A stretch of 35,523 nt of DNA from positions 1 to 35,523 of the forward strand of contig MTLU01000017.1 of assembly GCA_002010975.1 (NCBI GenBank), written 5' to 3'. Numbering within the stretch: the stretch's first letter is position 1; every line of letters begins with the position of its first letter. Source of the stretch: Candidatus Bathyarchaeota archaeon JdFR-07 (GTDB taxonomy: Archaea; Thermoproteota; Bathyarchaeia; Bathyarchaeales; Bathycorpusculaceae). The position numbers and the translations under genes were made by a program. The notes under the pieces were generated by a model that had not been told where the DNA came from, did no database searches, and was given only the letters and a program-made list of their open reading frames with translations. Shown here piece after piece: positions 7,174-15,498 of this stretch.

Positions 7174-7818
7174 ATGGATGAACCTTATCTTTATCAGATA
7201 TTCCGTCCAGTTTTTAAAAACCCAATTTTCGTTCAAGGGCTTCCAGGCTTTGGAAATGTGGGAAAAATAGCTGCATATCTTTTAGTAAAATTTTCTGGAG
7301 CAAAAATTTTTGCAGAGTTATATTCGCCTTCTTTCCCAGATTATATATCAGTCGATTCAAACGGTATTTGTCGCTTGCCAAAATACGAGTTTTATGCGGC
7401 TCATATGGAAAAGAACGATTTCATAATAATGACCGGAGATACGCAACCCTCTTTTGACGATGTAGTAGCGCATTACTGGGTTTGCAGTGAAATACTTGAA
7501 TTAGTAGAAAAATATGGTTGCACCTTCGTTGTAACAATTGGTGGTGTTCCAATAACCGATAAAAAAGTGCAGGTTTATGTGGCTGGAACTTCGCCAAGGC
7601 TTGCAAGAGAATTTATGGAAAAAGGGGCTGTAATCTACAGTAAAGGCAGAATTGTTGGAGCCACGGGGTTGACTTTGGCTCTTGCAAAAGAACGTGGTTT
7701 GGAGGGAATATGTCTCCTTGGATCGACAACGGGACTTAGCGCAGACAAGGCTGCTGGTTTTGCCGTTTTCAAGTTTCTCATGAAAGCTTTAGGGAATGAG
7801 GTGAAGGAAGGGTTATAA
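7174..7818 (+). CDS. PAC2-family protein (proteasome assembly chaperone 2 superfamily)
   Basis: A 214-residue protein of the archaeal PAC2 family (COG1938/2047 type). Near the N-terminus it shows the typical GLPGFGNVGKIAAYLLVKFSGAKIFAELYSPSFPDY, then an IIMTGDTQPS strand-loop, a CTFVVTIGGVP segment and a late GATGLTLALAKERGLEGICLLGSTTG. Eukaryotic relatives help assemble the proteasome alpha ring; the archaeal proteins have been proposed to do the same or to bind a nucleotide, but their role is not settled. No ribosome site is visible, so a leaderless mRNA is likely. A small membrane protein follows 40 bases downstream, probably in the same transcript. Confidence 0.88.
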   Translation: MDEPYLYQIFRPVFKNPIFVQGLPGFGNVGKIAAYLLVKFSGAKIFAELYSPSFPDYISVDSNGICRLPKYEFYAAHMEKNDFIIMTGDTQPSFDDVVAHYWVCSEILELVEKYGCTFVVTIGGVPITDKKVQVYVAGTSPRLAREFMEKGAVIYSKGRIVGATGLTLALAKERGLEGICLLGSTTGLSADKAAGFAVFKFLMKALGNEVKEGL

Positions 7819-7858
7819 GACAAAACTGCAAATTTGATTTGAATTGGAAAGTGGAAGC

Positions 7859-8074
7859 ATGTCGGTAAAGCCAAACTTAAAGTCAAAATTCTGGAAAACG
7901 TTCCTAACATTGTTAGTAGCTCTTTTGACTTTTGCAGGACCAACATACATGGTTTACATGCTAGTACATGTTCTTAATGTGGATTATGTAAGCTCTATGA
8001 TTTCTGGAGGAATTCTCTTTATTGCTGGCTTAATCCTCTTATGGTATCTGGTTAAAAACAAAATTGTTTCTTAA
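7859..8074 (+). CDS. Small two-helix membrane protein
   Basis: A 71-residue protein with a basic N-terminus (KPNLKSKFWK) and two hydrophobic helices, about 13-35 and 45-64, joined by HVLNVDYVSS; the C-terminus is KNKIVS. ATG 7859 has a GGAAAG-type site upstream; an in-frame TTG at 7844 would add five residues but lacks a site. No enzymatic motif is present. It lies just after the PAC2 gene and may be co-transcribed. I do not recognise a named family. Confidence 0.7.
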   Translation: MSVKPNLKSKFWKTFLTLLVALLTFAGPTYMVYMLVHVLNVDYVSSMISGGILFIAGLILLWYLVKNKIVS

Positions 8075-8134
8075 GGGCTTTTCTAGTGTTCTAAAAGTTG
8101 TTTGTGTACTCTAAGTTAGTAATGCATATAAGAT

Positions 8135-8731
8135 ATGCTAGAAGATATAAAAATTATGCAGAAAGACGAAAAGAAAAAGCTCAGAGAACTCGAGAGTAAA
8201 AATGAAGAGCCTACCAGAAGGACAACAATAATTCTAGAAAAAGAGGAAAGAGAATTTATAGATTCGTTGATTCGAGAAGGAAAAGAGCCTGGAATAAAAC
8301 CTCTAATTTCTAAAATGCTTGATGTTTACAGAAGTATGATGATTTATGATTGGCGTTTTCCAGGCGAATACTATTGCGGTATAAGCCGCATAGCCTTTGT
8401 AAATGTGGAGTTAATCAACATCCTCATTCAGAACATCCCTTGCGAAAAATGGCGAGAAATAGGGCGAAAAATGGGTGAAGTAGCAAAGGTTTCTATGGAA
8501 GCTACCCTAGGTATTGAAACAATAAACCGTGAAAAATGGCCGGCGGTTTTCAAACGTTTAAGGGTTCAAGGGTTCGGTGATTTTTATCTTAAGGATAAAT
8601 ATATCCTTATAAAGGCACCATTCATTGGTGAGTCGGAAATATGGGCTGGGCTTTTAGAAGGCTTGCTAGATGTCAAGTTGGATGTAAAGACCAATGCTCC
8701 GCCGTTTGTGTTGGAGATCAAAGAAAGTTAA
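8135..8731 (+). CDS. Unknown protein with ribbon-helix-helix-like N-terminal segment
   Basis: A 198-residue protein I cannot name. After a charged start (residues 1-27, rich in K and E) comes RRTTIILEKEEREFIDSLIREGKEPGIKPLISKMLDVYRSM, which has the strand-helix-helix pattern of CopG/RHH DNA-binding proteins. The rest (about 65-198) is a mixed alpha/beta domain with WREIGRKMGEVAK, FGDFYLKDKYILIKAPF and a C-terminal segment ending VLEIKES; it could be a sensor domain, but shows no recognised ligand motif. No ribosome site precedes the ATG; an internal ATG eight codons later is an alternative start. It lies between the small membrane protein and the AmrS-like gene with gaps of about 60-90 bases. 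Confidence 0.65.
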   Translation: MLEDIKIMQKDEKKKLRELESKNEEPTRRTTIILEKEEREFIDSLIREGKEPGIKPLISKMLDVYRSMMIYDWRFPGEYYCGISRIAFVNVELINILIQNIPCEKWREIGRKMGEVAKVSMEATLGIETINREKWPAVFKRLRVQGFGDFYLKDKYILIKAPFIGESEIWAGLLEGLLDVKLDVKTNAPPFVLEIKES

Positions 8732-8819
8732 GATGCAGAAGGTTGAAGAGAGATAGGTGTGAAATGCGAAAGATTTACAGATAAGGTTTGAACCTTTAAA
8801 ACCGAGGATAGAAAGTTAA

Positions 8820-9875
8820 ATGTCTTTACATGAAGCAATGCTTTATGAAAAAATAGGGAATAAGAAGGTTAAGTGCAATTTATGTGGAAGACGATGTTCA
8901 ATAAAAGATAATGGAACTGGTTTCTGTCTTGTTAGAAAAAACGAAGGGGGCACACTTTTTTCTCTTGTTTATGCCAAGGCAATATCAGCATGCGTAGATC
9001 CTATAGGAAAAAAACCCCTTTCTCATTTCCATCCAGGATCCTTAGTCTTGTCTATAGCCACTGTTGGATGTAATTTTCGATGCAAATTTTGTGACAATTG
9101 GATGATTAGCCAAGAGAAGAATATAAAAGGGAAACATTTCCCACCCGAAGAGGTTGTTAAAGCTACGAGGGACAATGGTTGCCAAGGAATCAGTTATACC
9201 TATACAGAACCCACAGTATTTTTTGAATACGCCTATGATACGGCTAAGCTAGCTCATCAAGTCGGATTTTTTAACACTTTTGTGACTAATGGATATATGA
9301 CACCTGAAGCTGTAAAAATCATAGCACCATATCTGGATGCAGCAACCGTAGATTTCAAAGGAGGTGGAGATCCCAAATTTTACAAGTCTTTCTCGTCTGT
9401 TTCTTCTGTTGAACCGATTTATGAATTTTTAAAAGAAATGAAGCGGAATGACATTCATATCGAGATAACGAATCTTGTTGTGCCGAAAATTGGAGACTCC
9501 ATTGAAAGAGTAAGAGACTTGGCCTCATGGATTGTGAAAAACCTTGGGAAAAATGTTCCATTCCACTTGCTGCGTTTTCATCCAGACTATAAGCTAACAA
9601 CAATTTCTTCCACTACTATTGAAACTTTAGAAAAAGCTTATGTAGCTGCAAAAGATGCTGGGTTAAACTATGTGTATATCGGAAATGTGCCTGGCCATCC
9701 TTGTGAAAATACGTATTGCCCCAGTTGTAACGAGCTTTTAATAAGACGTTTCAGCTTTGAAATTACAAAGTGGAACTTAACAAAGGATATGCGCTGCCCA
9801 GTTTGCGGAGAAGAGATTCCGATTAAAGGTAAATTACATGCAAGCGGATATTCTTATCCTTACGCTTTGTTTTAA
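8820..9875 (+). CDS. amrS: AmrS-like radical SAM enzyme (pyruvate formate-lyase activase homologue)
   Basis: A 351-residue member of the AmmeMemoRadiSam radical SAM family. The N-terminus has a cysteine-rich module (C19, C22, C26, C36). The cluster motif CNFRCKFCDNW puts the 4Fe-4S ligands at C84, C88 and C91, followed by SYTYTEPTVFFEY, FVTNGYM and ATVDFKGG, all typical of AmrS. Near the end CPSC and CPVC form a zinc ribbon. The family is usually genomically linked to AMMECR1 and Memo proteins; neither is encoded in this window. Its reaction is not established. A second activase-like radical SAM gene begins about 30 bases downstream in the same direction, so the two are probably co-expressed. 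Confidence 0.9.
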   Translation: MSLHEAMLYEKIGNKKVKCNLCGRRCSIKDNGTGFCLVRKNEGGTLFSLVYAKAISACVDPIGKKPLSHFHPGSLVLSIATVGCNFRCKFCDNWMISQEKNIKGKHFPPEEVVKATRDNGCQGISYTYTEPTVFFEYAYDTAKLAHQVGFFNTFVTNGYMTPEAVKIIAPYLDAATVDFKGGGDPKFYKSFSSVSSVEPIYEFLKEMKRNDIHIEITNLVVPKIGDSIERVRDLASWIVKNLGKNVPFHLLRFHPDYKLTTISSTTIETLEKAYVAAKDAGLNYVYIGNVPGHPCENTYCPSCNELLIRRFSFEITKWNLTKDMRCPVCGEEIPIKGKLHASGYSYPYALF

Positions 9876-9907
9876 TAACCTTTTTACCTTAAAGATAGTT
9901 GAAGGTA

Positions 9908-10999
9908 ATGTGGAAACTTCTCCGTCCTGATGCAACGGCAGTACTGAACAGCAAAAGGGCAAGAAAAAGCTTGAGTAGATATTTCGCTGTCGTATACAAC
10001 GAAAAACCAGCAAAATTCGTTTTAGCCAAAAAACTTCCTGCAGAGTACAACGAAAAGAACTCTTTAAATGAACTCTGGAAAGAACATACAACCCTCACAA
10101 AGGAATTCTATGAACTAGAACACGAGGTGGATACAAGAAAGAGAACTTTAAAAGAAATGCCAAATGTTGAAAAATCTTATCTTGACCTAAAAATTGAAAT
10201 TGCAAGAAGAATCCTCGCCAGCTGCCATTTCTGTGTTCGCAGATGCAAAGCCAATAGGCTTGAAGGTAGAGTAGGCTTTTGCAGATGCGGCTCTGAAATA
10301 ACAATTTCAAGCATTTTTGAACATTTGGGTGAAGAACCGGAACTTGTCCCTTCTGGAACCATTTTCGCTATGGGATGTACAATGCGTTGTAAACATTGTC
10401 AAAACTGGACGATTTCCCAATGGATAGAAAAAGGCAAAGTTTACAAACCAGGAGAGCTAGCTAGGGAAGTTAAAACTCTGCGGCTAAGTGGATGTAGAAA
10501 CGCCAACCTTGTGGGTGGAGAACCAACACCATGGCTTAAGGATTGGCTTGAAACTTTCAAGCACACTGATATAAATATACCAGTTGTATGGAATTCTAAC
10601 ACCTATTACAGTCCAGAAACAGCCCAGCTCTTAGCTGGATTTGCCGATGTCTATCTTTTAGATTTTAAATATGGACCTGGCAACTGCGCTGAGAGAATAT
10701 CAGAAGCCCCAAATTATTGGGAAGTATGCACCTATAATCATTTAATGGCAAAGAAGTTTGGAGAATTGATAATTCGCGTACTTGTTCTACCAGGACATCT
10801 AGAATGTTGCACTAAGCCCATTTTAGAATGGATAGCTGAGAATCTGGGTGTAGAAACTCGAGTAAACGTTATGTTTCAGTATAGACCAGAATGGCGGGCC
10901 TATGAGATAAAGGAACTGCGGAGAAGACTTACCAAAGATGAAATGGATGAAGCAATAAAATTGGCTAAAAAAGCGAAGCTTGTAAACTTTATAACATAA
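9908..10999 (+). CDS. PflX-like radical SAM protein (COG1313 type) with N-terminal extension
   Basis: A 363-residue radical SAM protein. The first ~100 residues (a charged helical region including LNELWKEHTTLTKEFYELEHEVDTRKRT) precede the core and look like an extension. A CHFC...C...CRC module (106-127) is followed by the cluster motif CTMRCKHC (C157, C161, C164), then VGGEPTPW, WNSNTYYSPE and VYLLDFKYGPGN, all characteristic of PflX-type proteins related to pyruvate formate-lyase activases. The target is unknown. ATG 9908 is chosen over the in-frame TTG 9899 because GAAGGT precedes it. It sits directly after the AmrS-like gene; no formate-lyase-type glycyl radical enzyme is visible in the window. 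Confidence 0.85.
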   Translation: MWKLLRPDATAVLNSKRARKSLSRYFAVVYNEKPAKFVLAKKLPAEYNEKNSLNELWKEHTTLTKEFYELEHEVDTRKRTLKEMPNVEKSYLDLKIEIARRILASCHFCVRRCKANRLEGRVGFCRCGSEITISSIFEHLGEEPELVPSGTIFAMGCTMRCKHCQNWTISQWIEKGKVYKPGELAREVKTLRLSGCRNANLVGGEPTPWLKDWLETFKHTDINIPVVWNSNTYYSPETAQLLAGFADVYLLDFKYGPGNCAERISEAPNYWEVCTYNHLMAKKFGELIIRVLVLPGHLECCTKPILEWIAENLGVETRVNVMFQYRPEWRAYEIKELRRRLTKDEMDEAIKLAKKAKLVNFIT

Positions 11000-11063
11000 C
11001 GGTAAAAAGAAGCGAAACTTATTTCTCAAAGAAGATTCATTTCTAAAAGAGAAAGTGAAGTAG

Positions 11064-11264
11064 ATGCCTTATTGTCCAGAATGCGGTGGCGAAATGCAGT
11101 ACATAATAGCCACAAAACACTATGTATGCAAGAGTTGCGGATTATCCGTAACGCGTCAGGAACTTATGGAGCTTCGAGAAAAACTTCGCCCCTCGATAGA
11201 AGAGGACGAACGGGAAAAGCGAAGAAAAGAGTATTTAAAATGGTGGTTTAGCAAGAAGAAATAG
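11064..11264 (+). CDS. Small zinc-ribbon protein
   Basis: A 66-residue protein with a single zinc ribbon: CPEC at 4-7 and CKSC at about 22-25 (MPYCPECGGEMQYI...HYVCKSCGL). The second half is a highly charged helix (RQELMELREKLRPSIEEDEREKRRKEYLKWW). Similar small proteins are common in archaea and have no settled role. The gene has a GAAAGTGAA-type site upstream and lies in line with the two radical SAM genes. Confidence 0.8.
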   Translation: MPYCPECGGEMQYIIATKHYVCKSCGLSVTRQELMELREKLRPSIEEDEREKRRKEYLKWWFSKKK

Positions 11265-11357
11265 ACAAAATAGGTAGCTTTTAAAGTGGCTTATTAGCAA
11301 ACAGCATGAAAAGGATTTATCTCCCTTATTTTTAAGAGTAGTAGAAAGTGAAAAATT

Positions 11358-12173
11358 ATGGATAAGCACATGGAAATTATCTGCATAGGAAACGAGTTAT
11401 TGATCGGGAAGACCTTAAACACTAATGCGCAGTGGCTGGCGAAGCGGACAACTTCCTTGGGAATAGCCGTAAAAAGAATAACGGTTGTAAGTGATGATGT
11501 TGACGAAATAGCCCAAGCAATTCGCGAAGCACTACAACGCAACCCGCGCTTCATAATAACAACAGGTGGGTTAGGACCTACATTTGATGATAAAACACTT
11601 GAAGGAATTGCTAAGGGTCTCAACCGAGAATTAAAGGTTGACGATAGGGCTTTAAAAATGGTTAAAGAGAAATATGACTCCTACGCAAAAGCTGGAAAAA
11701 TAGGAAAAACCGAATTGACACGCCATAGGATTAAAATGGCAACTCTCCCTGACGGGGCGGAACCACTCTCTAATCCTATTGGTACCGCTCCAGGGGTTCT
11801 GATGCAGTCTAATAAAACTATTATTGTAGCCTTACCTGGTGTTCCTTCCGAGATGGAGGCTATATTTGAAGAGTCTGTTGCTCCTTTGCTTAAGAAAGAG
11901 GCTGGTGATGTAATGTTTTTTGAAGCAAGCATTTATGTAGATGGCATAATGGAATCTGCCTTAGCACCCCTTATAGACGAGACAATGCATGATAATCCAT
12001 ACATTTACATTAAATCTCATCCAAAAGGTGAAGAGAAAAAACCGCATATAGAAATCCATTTTTCCACGACAGCAAAAAATTCGCAAACCGCTAAAAACCG
12101 GTTAGGAAAGGCAATAATCCAACTTTCTGAACTTATCCAAAAAAGTGGCGGAAAAGTTAAACAAAAAAAGTAA
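11358..12173 (+). CDS. CinA-type molybdopterin-binding-domain protein
   Basis: A 271-residue protein with the MoCF/MogA fold that forms the N-terminal half of bacterial CinA. Visible motifs are EIICIGNELLIGKTLNTNAQWLA near the start, FIITTGGLGPTFDDKTLEGIAK (family TGGxGPTxDD signature) and a later IGTAPGV...IIVALPGVPSEMEAIFE. The C-terminal NMN-deamidase domain of full CinA is missing, as in other archaeal members, so the activity is probably nucleotide or pyrophosphate hydrolysis rather than deamidation, but this is not established. It ends the co-directional run that starts at the PAC2 gene. The start ATG is followed by a second in-frame ATG four codons on, which is also possible. Confidence 0.87.
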   Translation: MDKHMEIICIGNELLIGKTLNTNAQWLAKRTTSLGIAVKRITVVSDDVDEIAQAIREALQRNPRFIITTGGLGPTFDDKTLEGIAKGLNRELKVDDRALKMVKEKYDSYAKAGKIGKTELTRHRIKMATLPDGAEPLSNPIGTAPGVLMQSNKTIIVALPGVPSEMEAIFEESVAPLLKKEAGDVMFFEASIYVDGIMESALAPLIDETMHDNPYIYIKSHPKGEEKKPHIEIHFSTTAKNSQTAKNRLGKAIIQLSELIQKSGGKVKQKK

Positions 12174-12361
12174 AGTAATGTTTTTTAAGATTTTCCTCTG
12201 AGAATATTAAACTATTGAGTGTAATAAATGGTTTAAGTTAGGTGCTGGTTTAATAAATAGAGAGTTCATTTTCTGGATCACTACCTTCACTTAAAAAATT
12301 TATAGGGCTATAGAGTAAGAGTTCATAAATGCCTTAAGTTAGAATTACAACAAAAAATTCT

Positions 12362-13531
12362 ATGAAAAGAACAAGAAAAATACTGACATTTACAGTGTTG
12401 ATTTTAATAGTTTTAGTTGTTTTTCTCGTTTCATTACCTCAATGCTTAGCAGAAAATTATAATTTAACTTATCAACTTTTAGACCATCCAGATGGCTCTA
12501 CATATTATAGGTTGAATATTGTAATCTCTCAATCACTTTATAGTTATTACCAGTCTCAAAGCCATAAAGCAAGCACTGAGAATGATTTCGTAAAGTTTGT
12601 TACACCTTATGCCTTAGAACCTATTGCAGAAAGTCTGTGGCAAATTTATACGGATGACGAAGATTTTGCTAACGGTGTATTAATGATTGTTCATCAAATA
12701 CCTTATGTAGAAACTTTGCCTGCGAAGTATCCTGTGGAAACAATGGTAGAGAACAAGGGTGACTGCGACTTACTTTCATACATTGCAGCTTCGATAATGA
12801 AAGCCGGCGGTTTAGATGTAGTGCTTTTATACTATGAAAACAAGGCACATATGAACATTGGCATTAGTCTATCTCATGTGCCTTATGATGCAAGAGATAA
12901 TGTCTATTCTGTGTCGTATAATCATGTAGAGTATTATGTAGCTGAATGCACAGGTGGAAACTGGCAAAAAGGATGGAGAGTAGGCGAATGTCCAGACGAT
13001 TTAAAACAAGCCTTTACAAATGTGCAAGTAATCAGCTTAGAAAACACCGAGCAAATATCTCCAGGACAAGTTTCAGCAAGCTATCAAACTCTAATAGCAT
13101 CTTCAATTTCTTTAACAGTTTCTTCCGCATTTCTTATTCAAGGAGGATCCATTAAAATATCTGGAAAACTCTTGCCTCAATTAAAGAATGAAACAGTTTT
13201 AATATATGTTCAAAAAAACAATTCTCCATGGGAAATTCTTCAAGCACTCACTACAAATCGTGAAGGAAAATTCGTTTATATTTGGGATATAGAGACAGCT
13301 GGTATATACCATGTTCGTGCAAGTTGGTCTGGAAATGAAGAATATGCGGGAGCAGATAGTTCTATCTACATGATAACTGTAATCCCCACGTTTATGGTGT
13401 TATTGCTTATCTTTATCGTAGTTGTAATATGCTTAGGCATTGTAGCTATTTCGATTTCAAAACAAACACAACTTCAGATTCCCGATACATCACTTCCAGA
13501 AATCTCTTCTTTAAAGAAAAACTTTTACTAA
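12362..13531 (+). CDS. Membrane-anchored transglutaminase-like protein with Ig-like domain
   Basis: A 389-residue exported protein. Residues 1-30 are a signal peptide (MKRTRK then a hydrophobic stretch ending at CLA). The central domain looks like a transglutaminase/cysteine-protease fold: Cys135 in NKGDCDLLSYIAASIMKAGGLDV, His163 in KAHMNIG, and an acidic Glu195 in YYVAECTGGN as possible third residue. Residues about 250-345 form an Ig-like beta domain (SISLTVSSAFLIQGGSIKISGKL...YHVRASWSGNEEYAGADS), a pattern seen in archaeal surface proteins. A transmembrane helix (about 348-370) and a short cytoplasmic tail end the protein. It would act on surface or extracellular protein; the substrate is unknown. 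An AT-rich spacer of 188 bases precedes it. Confidence 0.78.
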   Translation: MKRTRKILTFTVLILIVLVVFLVSLPQCLAENYNLTYQLLDHPDGSTYYRLNIVISQSLYSYYQSQSHKASTENDFVKFVTPYALEPIAESLWQIYTDDEDFANGVLMIVHQIPYVETLPAKYPVETMVENKGDCDLLSYIAASIMKAGGLDVVLLYYENKAHMNIGISLSHVPYDARDNVYSVSYNHVEYYVAECTGGNWQKGWRVGECPDDLKQAFTNVQVISLENTEQISPGQVSASYQTLIASSISLTVSSAFLIQGGSIKISGKLLPQLKNETVLIYVQKNNSPWEILQALTTNREGKFVYIWDIETAGIYHVRASWSGNEEYAGADSSIYMITVIPTFMVLLLIFIVVVICLGIVAISISKQTQLQIPDTSLPEISSLKKNFY

Positions 13532-13584
13532 CAAACGAAGCTTGATAATAAGCACTCATCTAAAATGGAGAGGGACAAAACCCG

Positions 13585-14346
13585 ATGTTTATTATATTTA
13601 TTATAGGGACAGCTGGATCGGGAAAATCTCTGTTAACTGCAACTTTCAGCGAATGGCTAAAAATGTCCAAACAGGATGTTGCTATAATTAACCTTGACCC
13701 GGGAGTATTAACATTGCCCTATTCACCTGATGTGGATGTCTGTGACTATGTAAATATTGAAAGCATAATGAAGGAATATGGTCTTGGACCTAATGGTGCT
13801 TTAATATTGGCTGCTGATCTGATTGCAGACAAAATTGAGGAGATCTCAAGGGAAATTAAAGATTTGAAATCAGATATTGTGTTGATAGATACTCCTGGAC
13901 AGATGGAACTTTTTGCCTTTCGTGCTAGTGGTCCATACATAGTTGCAGAAATCGCAAAGGAACCAAAAGCCATAGTTTACCTTTTTGATGCTGTTTTTTC
14001 GGCTAATCCACTGAATTATGTTTCAAACCTTTTTCTTTCTGCAGCAGTCTACAACCGCTTCTTTACTCCTCAAGTCCATTTGCTCTCAAAATGCGATTTA
14101 CTTCCCCGAGAAGAAGTTAATAAAATTGTGGATTGGTCAGCAAATCCAAAGACTTTGGAAATTGCCATAGAAAAGCAACTTGAAGGAACAAAACGTCTGC
14201 TAAGCAGAAACATGATGCGTGCAATCCATCAAATAGGATTAAAATTTCTTCTGATTCCAGTTTCAGCTAAAACAAACGAAGGAATGATCAATTTTAACAC
14301 AGCTTTAGAACGAATCCTTACTGGCGGCAATAAATACACATATTAG
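13585..14346 (+). CDS. GPN-loop GTPase (XAB1/GPN1 family)
   Basis: A 253-residue GTPase. Walker A is GTAGSGKS (8-15), the family-defining Gly-Pro-Asn loop is at 68-70 (GLGPNGALI), and the Walker B/G3 segment is VLIDTPGQMELFAFR. A base-recognition region SKCDLL follows at about 170. Eukaryotic GPN proteins help assemble RNA polymerase II; archaeal relatives are dimeric GTPases of unsettled role. Length is typical. GGAGAGGG upstream of the ATG is a strong ribosome site, though spaced about ten bases. The gene is convergent with the winged-helix gene, with an 17-base gap. Confidence 0.94.
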   Translation: MFIIFIIGTAGSGKSLLTATFSEWLKMSKQDVAIINLDPGVLTLPYSPDVDVCDYVNIESIMKEYGLGPNGALILAADLIADKIEEISREIKDLKSDIVLIDTPGQMELFAFRASGPYIVAEIAKEPKAIVYLFDAVFSANPLNYVSNLFLSAAVYNRFFTPQVHLLSKCDLLPREEVNKIVDWSANPKTLEIAIEKQLEGTKRLLSRNMMRAIHQIGLKFLLIPVSAKTNEGMINFNTALERILTGGNKYTY

Positions 14347-14363
14347 GCGAAAACTTCTTCGCA

Positions 14364-14990
14364 TCATTCGTTAATAAGCGTCCATGCGGCCGCTAAAACT
14401 CCGTATTCTGCCTTTGAGGGGTCATCAGCACTTGCAACAATTACTACATCGTTTTCCCGAGGTTTTAAAAGATCGGAAATCTGGCTTGCAGCTTGCGGGA
14501 AATCTCTGTCTACATCTTCACTAACAGCAGGAATTAACAAACGTCCATGCTTCATAACTATTGTAGTTGCTCCTTTCGCTCCCGCAATAATGGCGGCGTC
14601 TCTTTGTTCTACGCCTGATTTAATTTTATGTCCCGAATTTTTTACCAAAATGGCGAAGTTGTAATTGGCTATTGCTAGTTCATTTGCTTCAATTTCGGTT
14701 TTTTCCTCAAAAATCGACTTATATTCTTTCCAAAAACCCAAGCCTTTACTTGTGAGTGTACATCCCGCTTTAGAGATTGTAATTAATTTGGCAGCTTTTA
14801 ATCTTTCAATTAGTGTTCGTATAGCTCCCGGTCCTAATTTCAATTCTTCAGCTAGTTTGCTACGACCTATTGGTTTTTGAGCTATAAGTTCTATAGCACG
14901 TAATATGTGAAAAATTGTAAAGGTGGGAGAAGGCCCTGGAGCTTTTTCACATACTATTTTCTCTAAAATTCTTTTTAGTTTGTAGGACAT
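14364..14990 (-). CDS. Winged-helix protein with DUF4443-like C-terminal domain
   Basis: A 208-residue protein. The N-terminal part (about 20-95) is a winged helix-turn-helix: FTIFHILRAIELIAQKPIGRSKLAEELKLGPGAIRTLIERLKAAKLI followed by a wing TISKAGCTLTSKG. The C-terminal part (about 105-208) has QRDAAIIAGAKGATTIVMKHGRLLIPAVSEDVD and VVIVASADDPSKAEYGVLAAAWTLI, which I associate with the archaeal DUF4443 family; that assignment is from memory. It probably regulates transcription in response to an unknown ligand. A TATA-like element TAGTTTAATAATTA lies upstream on the minus strand. Confidence 0.72.
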   Translation of the reverse strand: MSYKLKRILEKIVCEKAPGPSPTFTIFHILRAIELIAQKPIGRSKLAEELKLGPGAIRTLIERLKAAKLITISKAGCTLTSKGLGFWKEYKSIFEEKTEIEANELAIANYNFAILVKNSGHKIKSGVEQRDAAIIAGAKGATTIVMKHGRLLIPAVSEDVDRDFPQAASQISDLLKPRENDVVIVASADDPSKAEYGVLAAAWTLINE

Positions 14991-15182
14991 AAGTTTTCGT
15001 GATTATAGTTGGAACAGATAATTATTAAACTATTATGTTCGGTGCTAGGTGCTGCTTTTTTAGATGTGGTTTCTCTAAAAAGATAGTTAACACTATTCGA
15101 TCAAACATAACAGGGTGGATACTTGGGAAAAGCAAAACTTCCAATTTAAGATGGAAAATTCAAACATGCTGTCTAAAAGTGC

Positions 15183-15443
15183 TTATTTTGAAACAAGTTT
15201 GGGTGTTAACTGTTCTATTGCGCTTTTCAGCTTATTCCACTCATCCATGTTTCTTATGTTAAATTTGTGTTTTCTTTTCCAAACATCACCTCTTTTTTGC
15301 CAAAGGTATAAGCCTATAGAACGTCTTCCAAAAGATTCAAAGAGAACTATGGCTTCCCACCATTTTTCACTTTTAAAAATAGTAATGTACTCTACAACTT
15401 TGTAGAAATCAGATATGGGCAGCTTTTCATCTGTTGAAGACAT
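15183..15443 (-). CDS. Small conserved-looking hypothetical protein
   Basis: An 86-residue protein I do not recognise. It is rich in aromatic and charged residues: YITIFKSEKWWEAIVLFESFGRRSIGLYLWQKRGDVWKRKHKFNIRN, then a helix DEWNKLKSAIEQLTPKL. The strand-rich first half and closing helix suggest a compact alpha/beta fold, reminiscent of small nucleic-acid-binding proteins, but no motif supports a function. ATG 15443 starts in AAGATTTATG without a clear ribosome site. The longest plus-strand frame over this region is shorter on conserved features and is taken as a shadow. Confidence 0.6.
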   Translation of the reverse strand: MSSTDEKLPISDFYKVVEYITIFKSEKWWEAIVLFESFGRRSIGLYLWQKRGDVWKRKHKFNIRNMDEWNKLKSAIEQLTPKLVSK

Positions 15444-15498
15444 AAATCTTCCCTTGTTTCCTCATATGTTTAGTTTTCTCTTGTTTATAAACGATCTC

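Noticed and set aside
15035-15405. Plus-strand open frames opposite the 86-residue hypothetical gene
   Set aside because: Cysteine-rich, no motif, no ribosome site; the minus-strand frame has the better composition and start.
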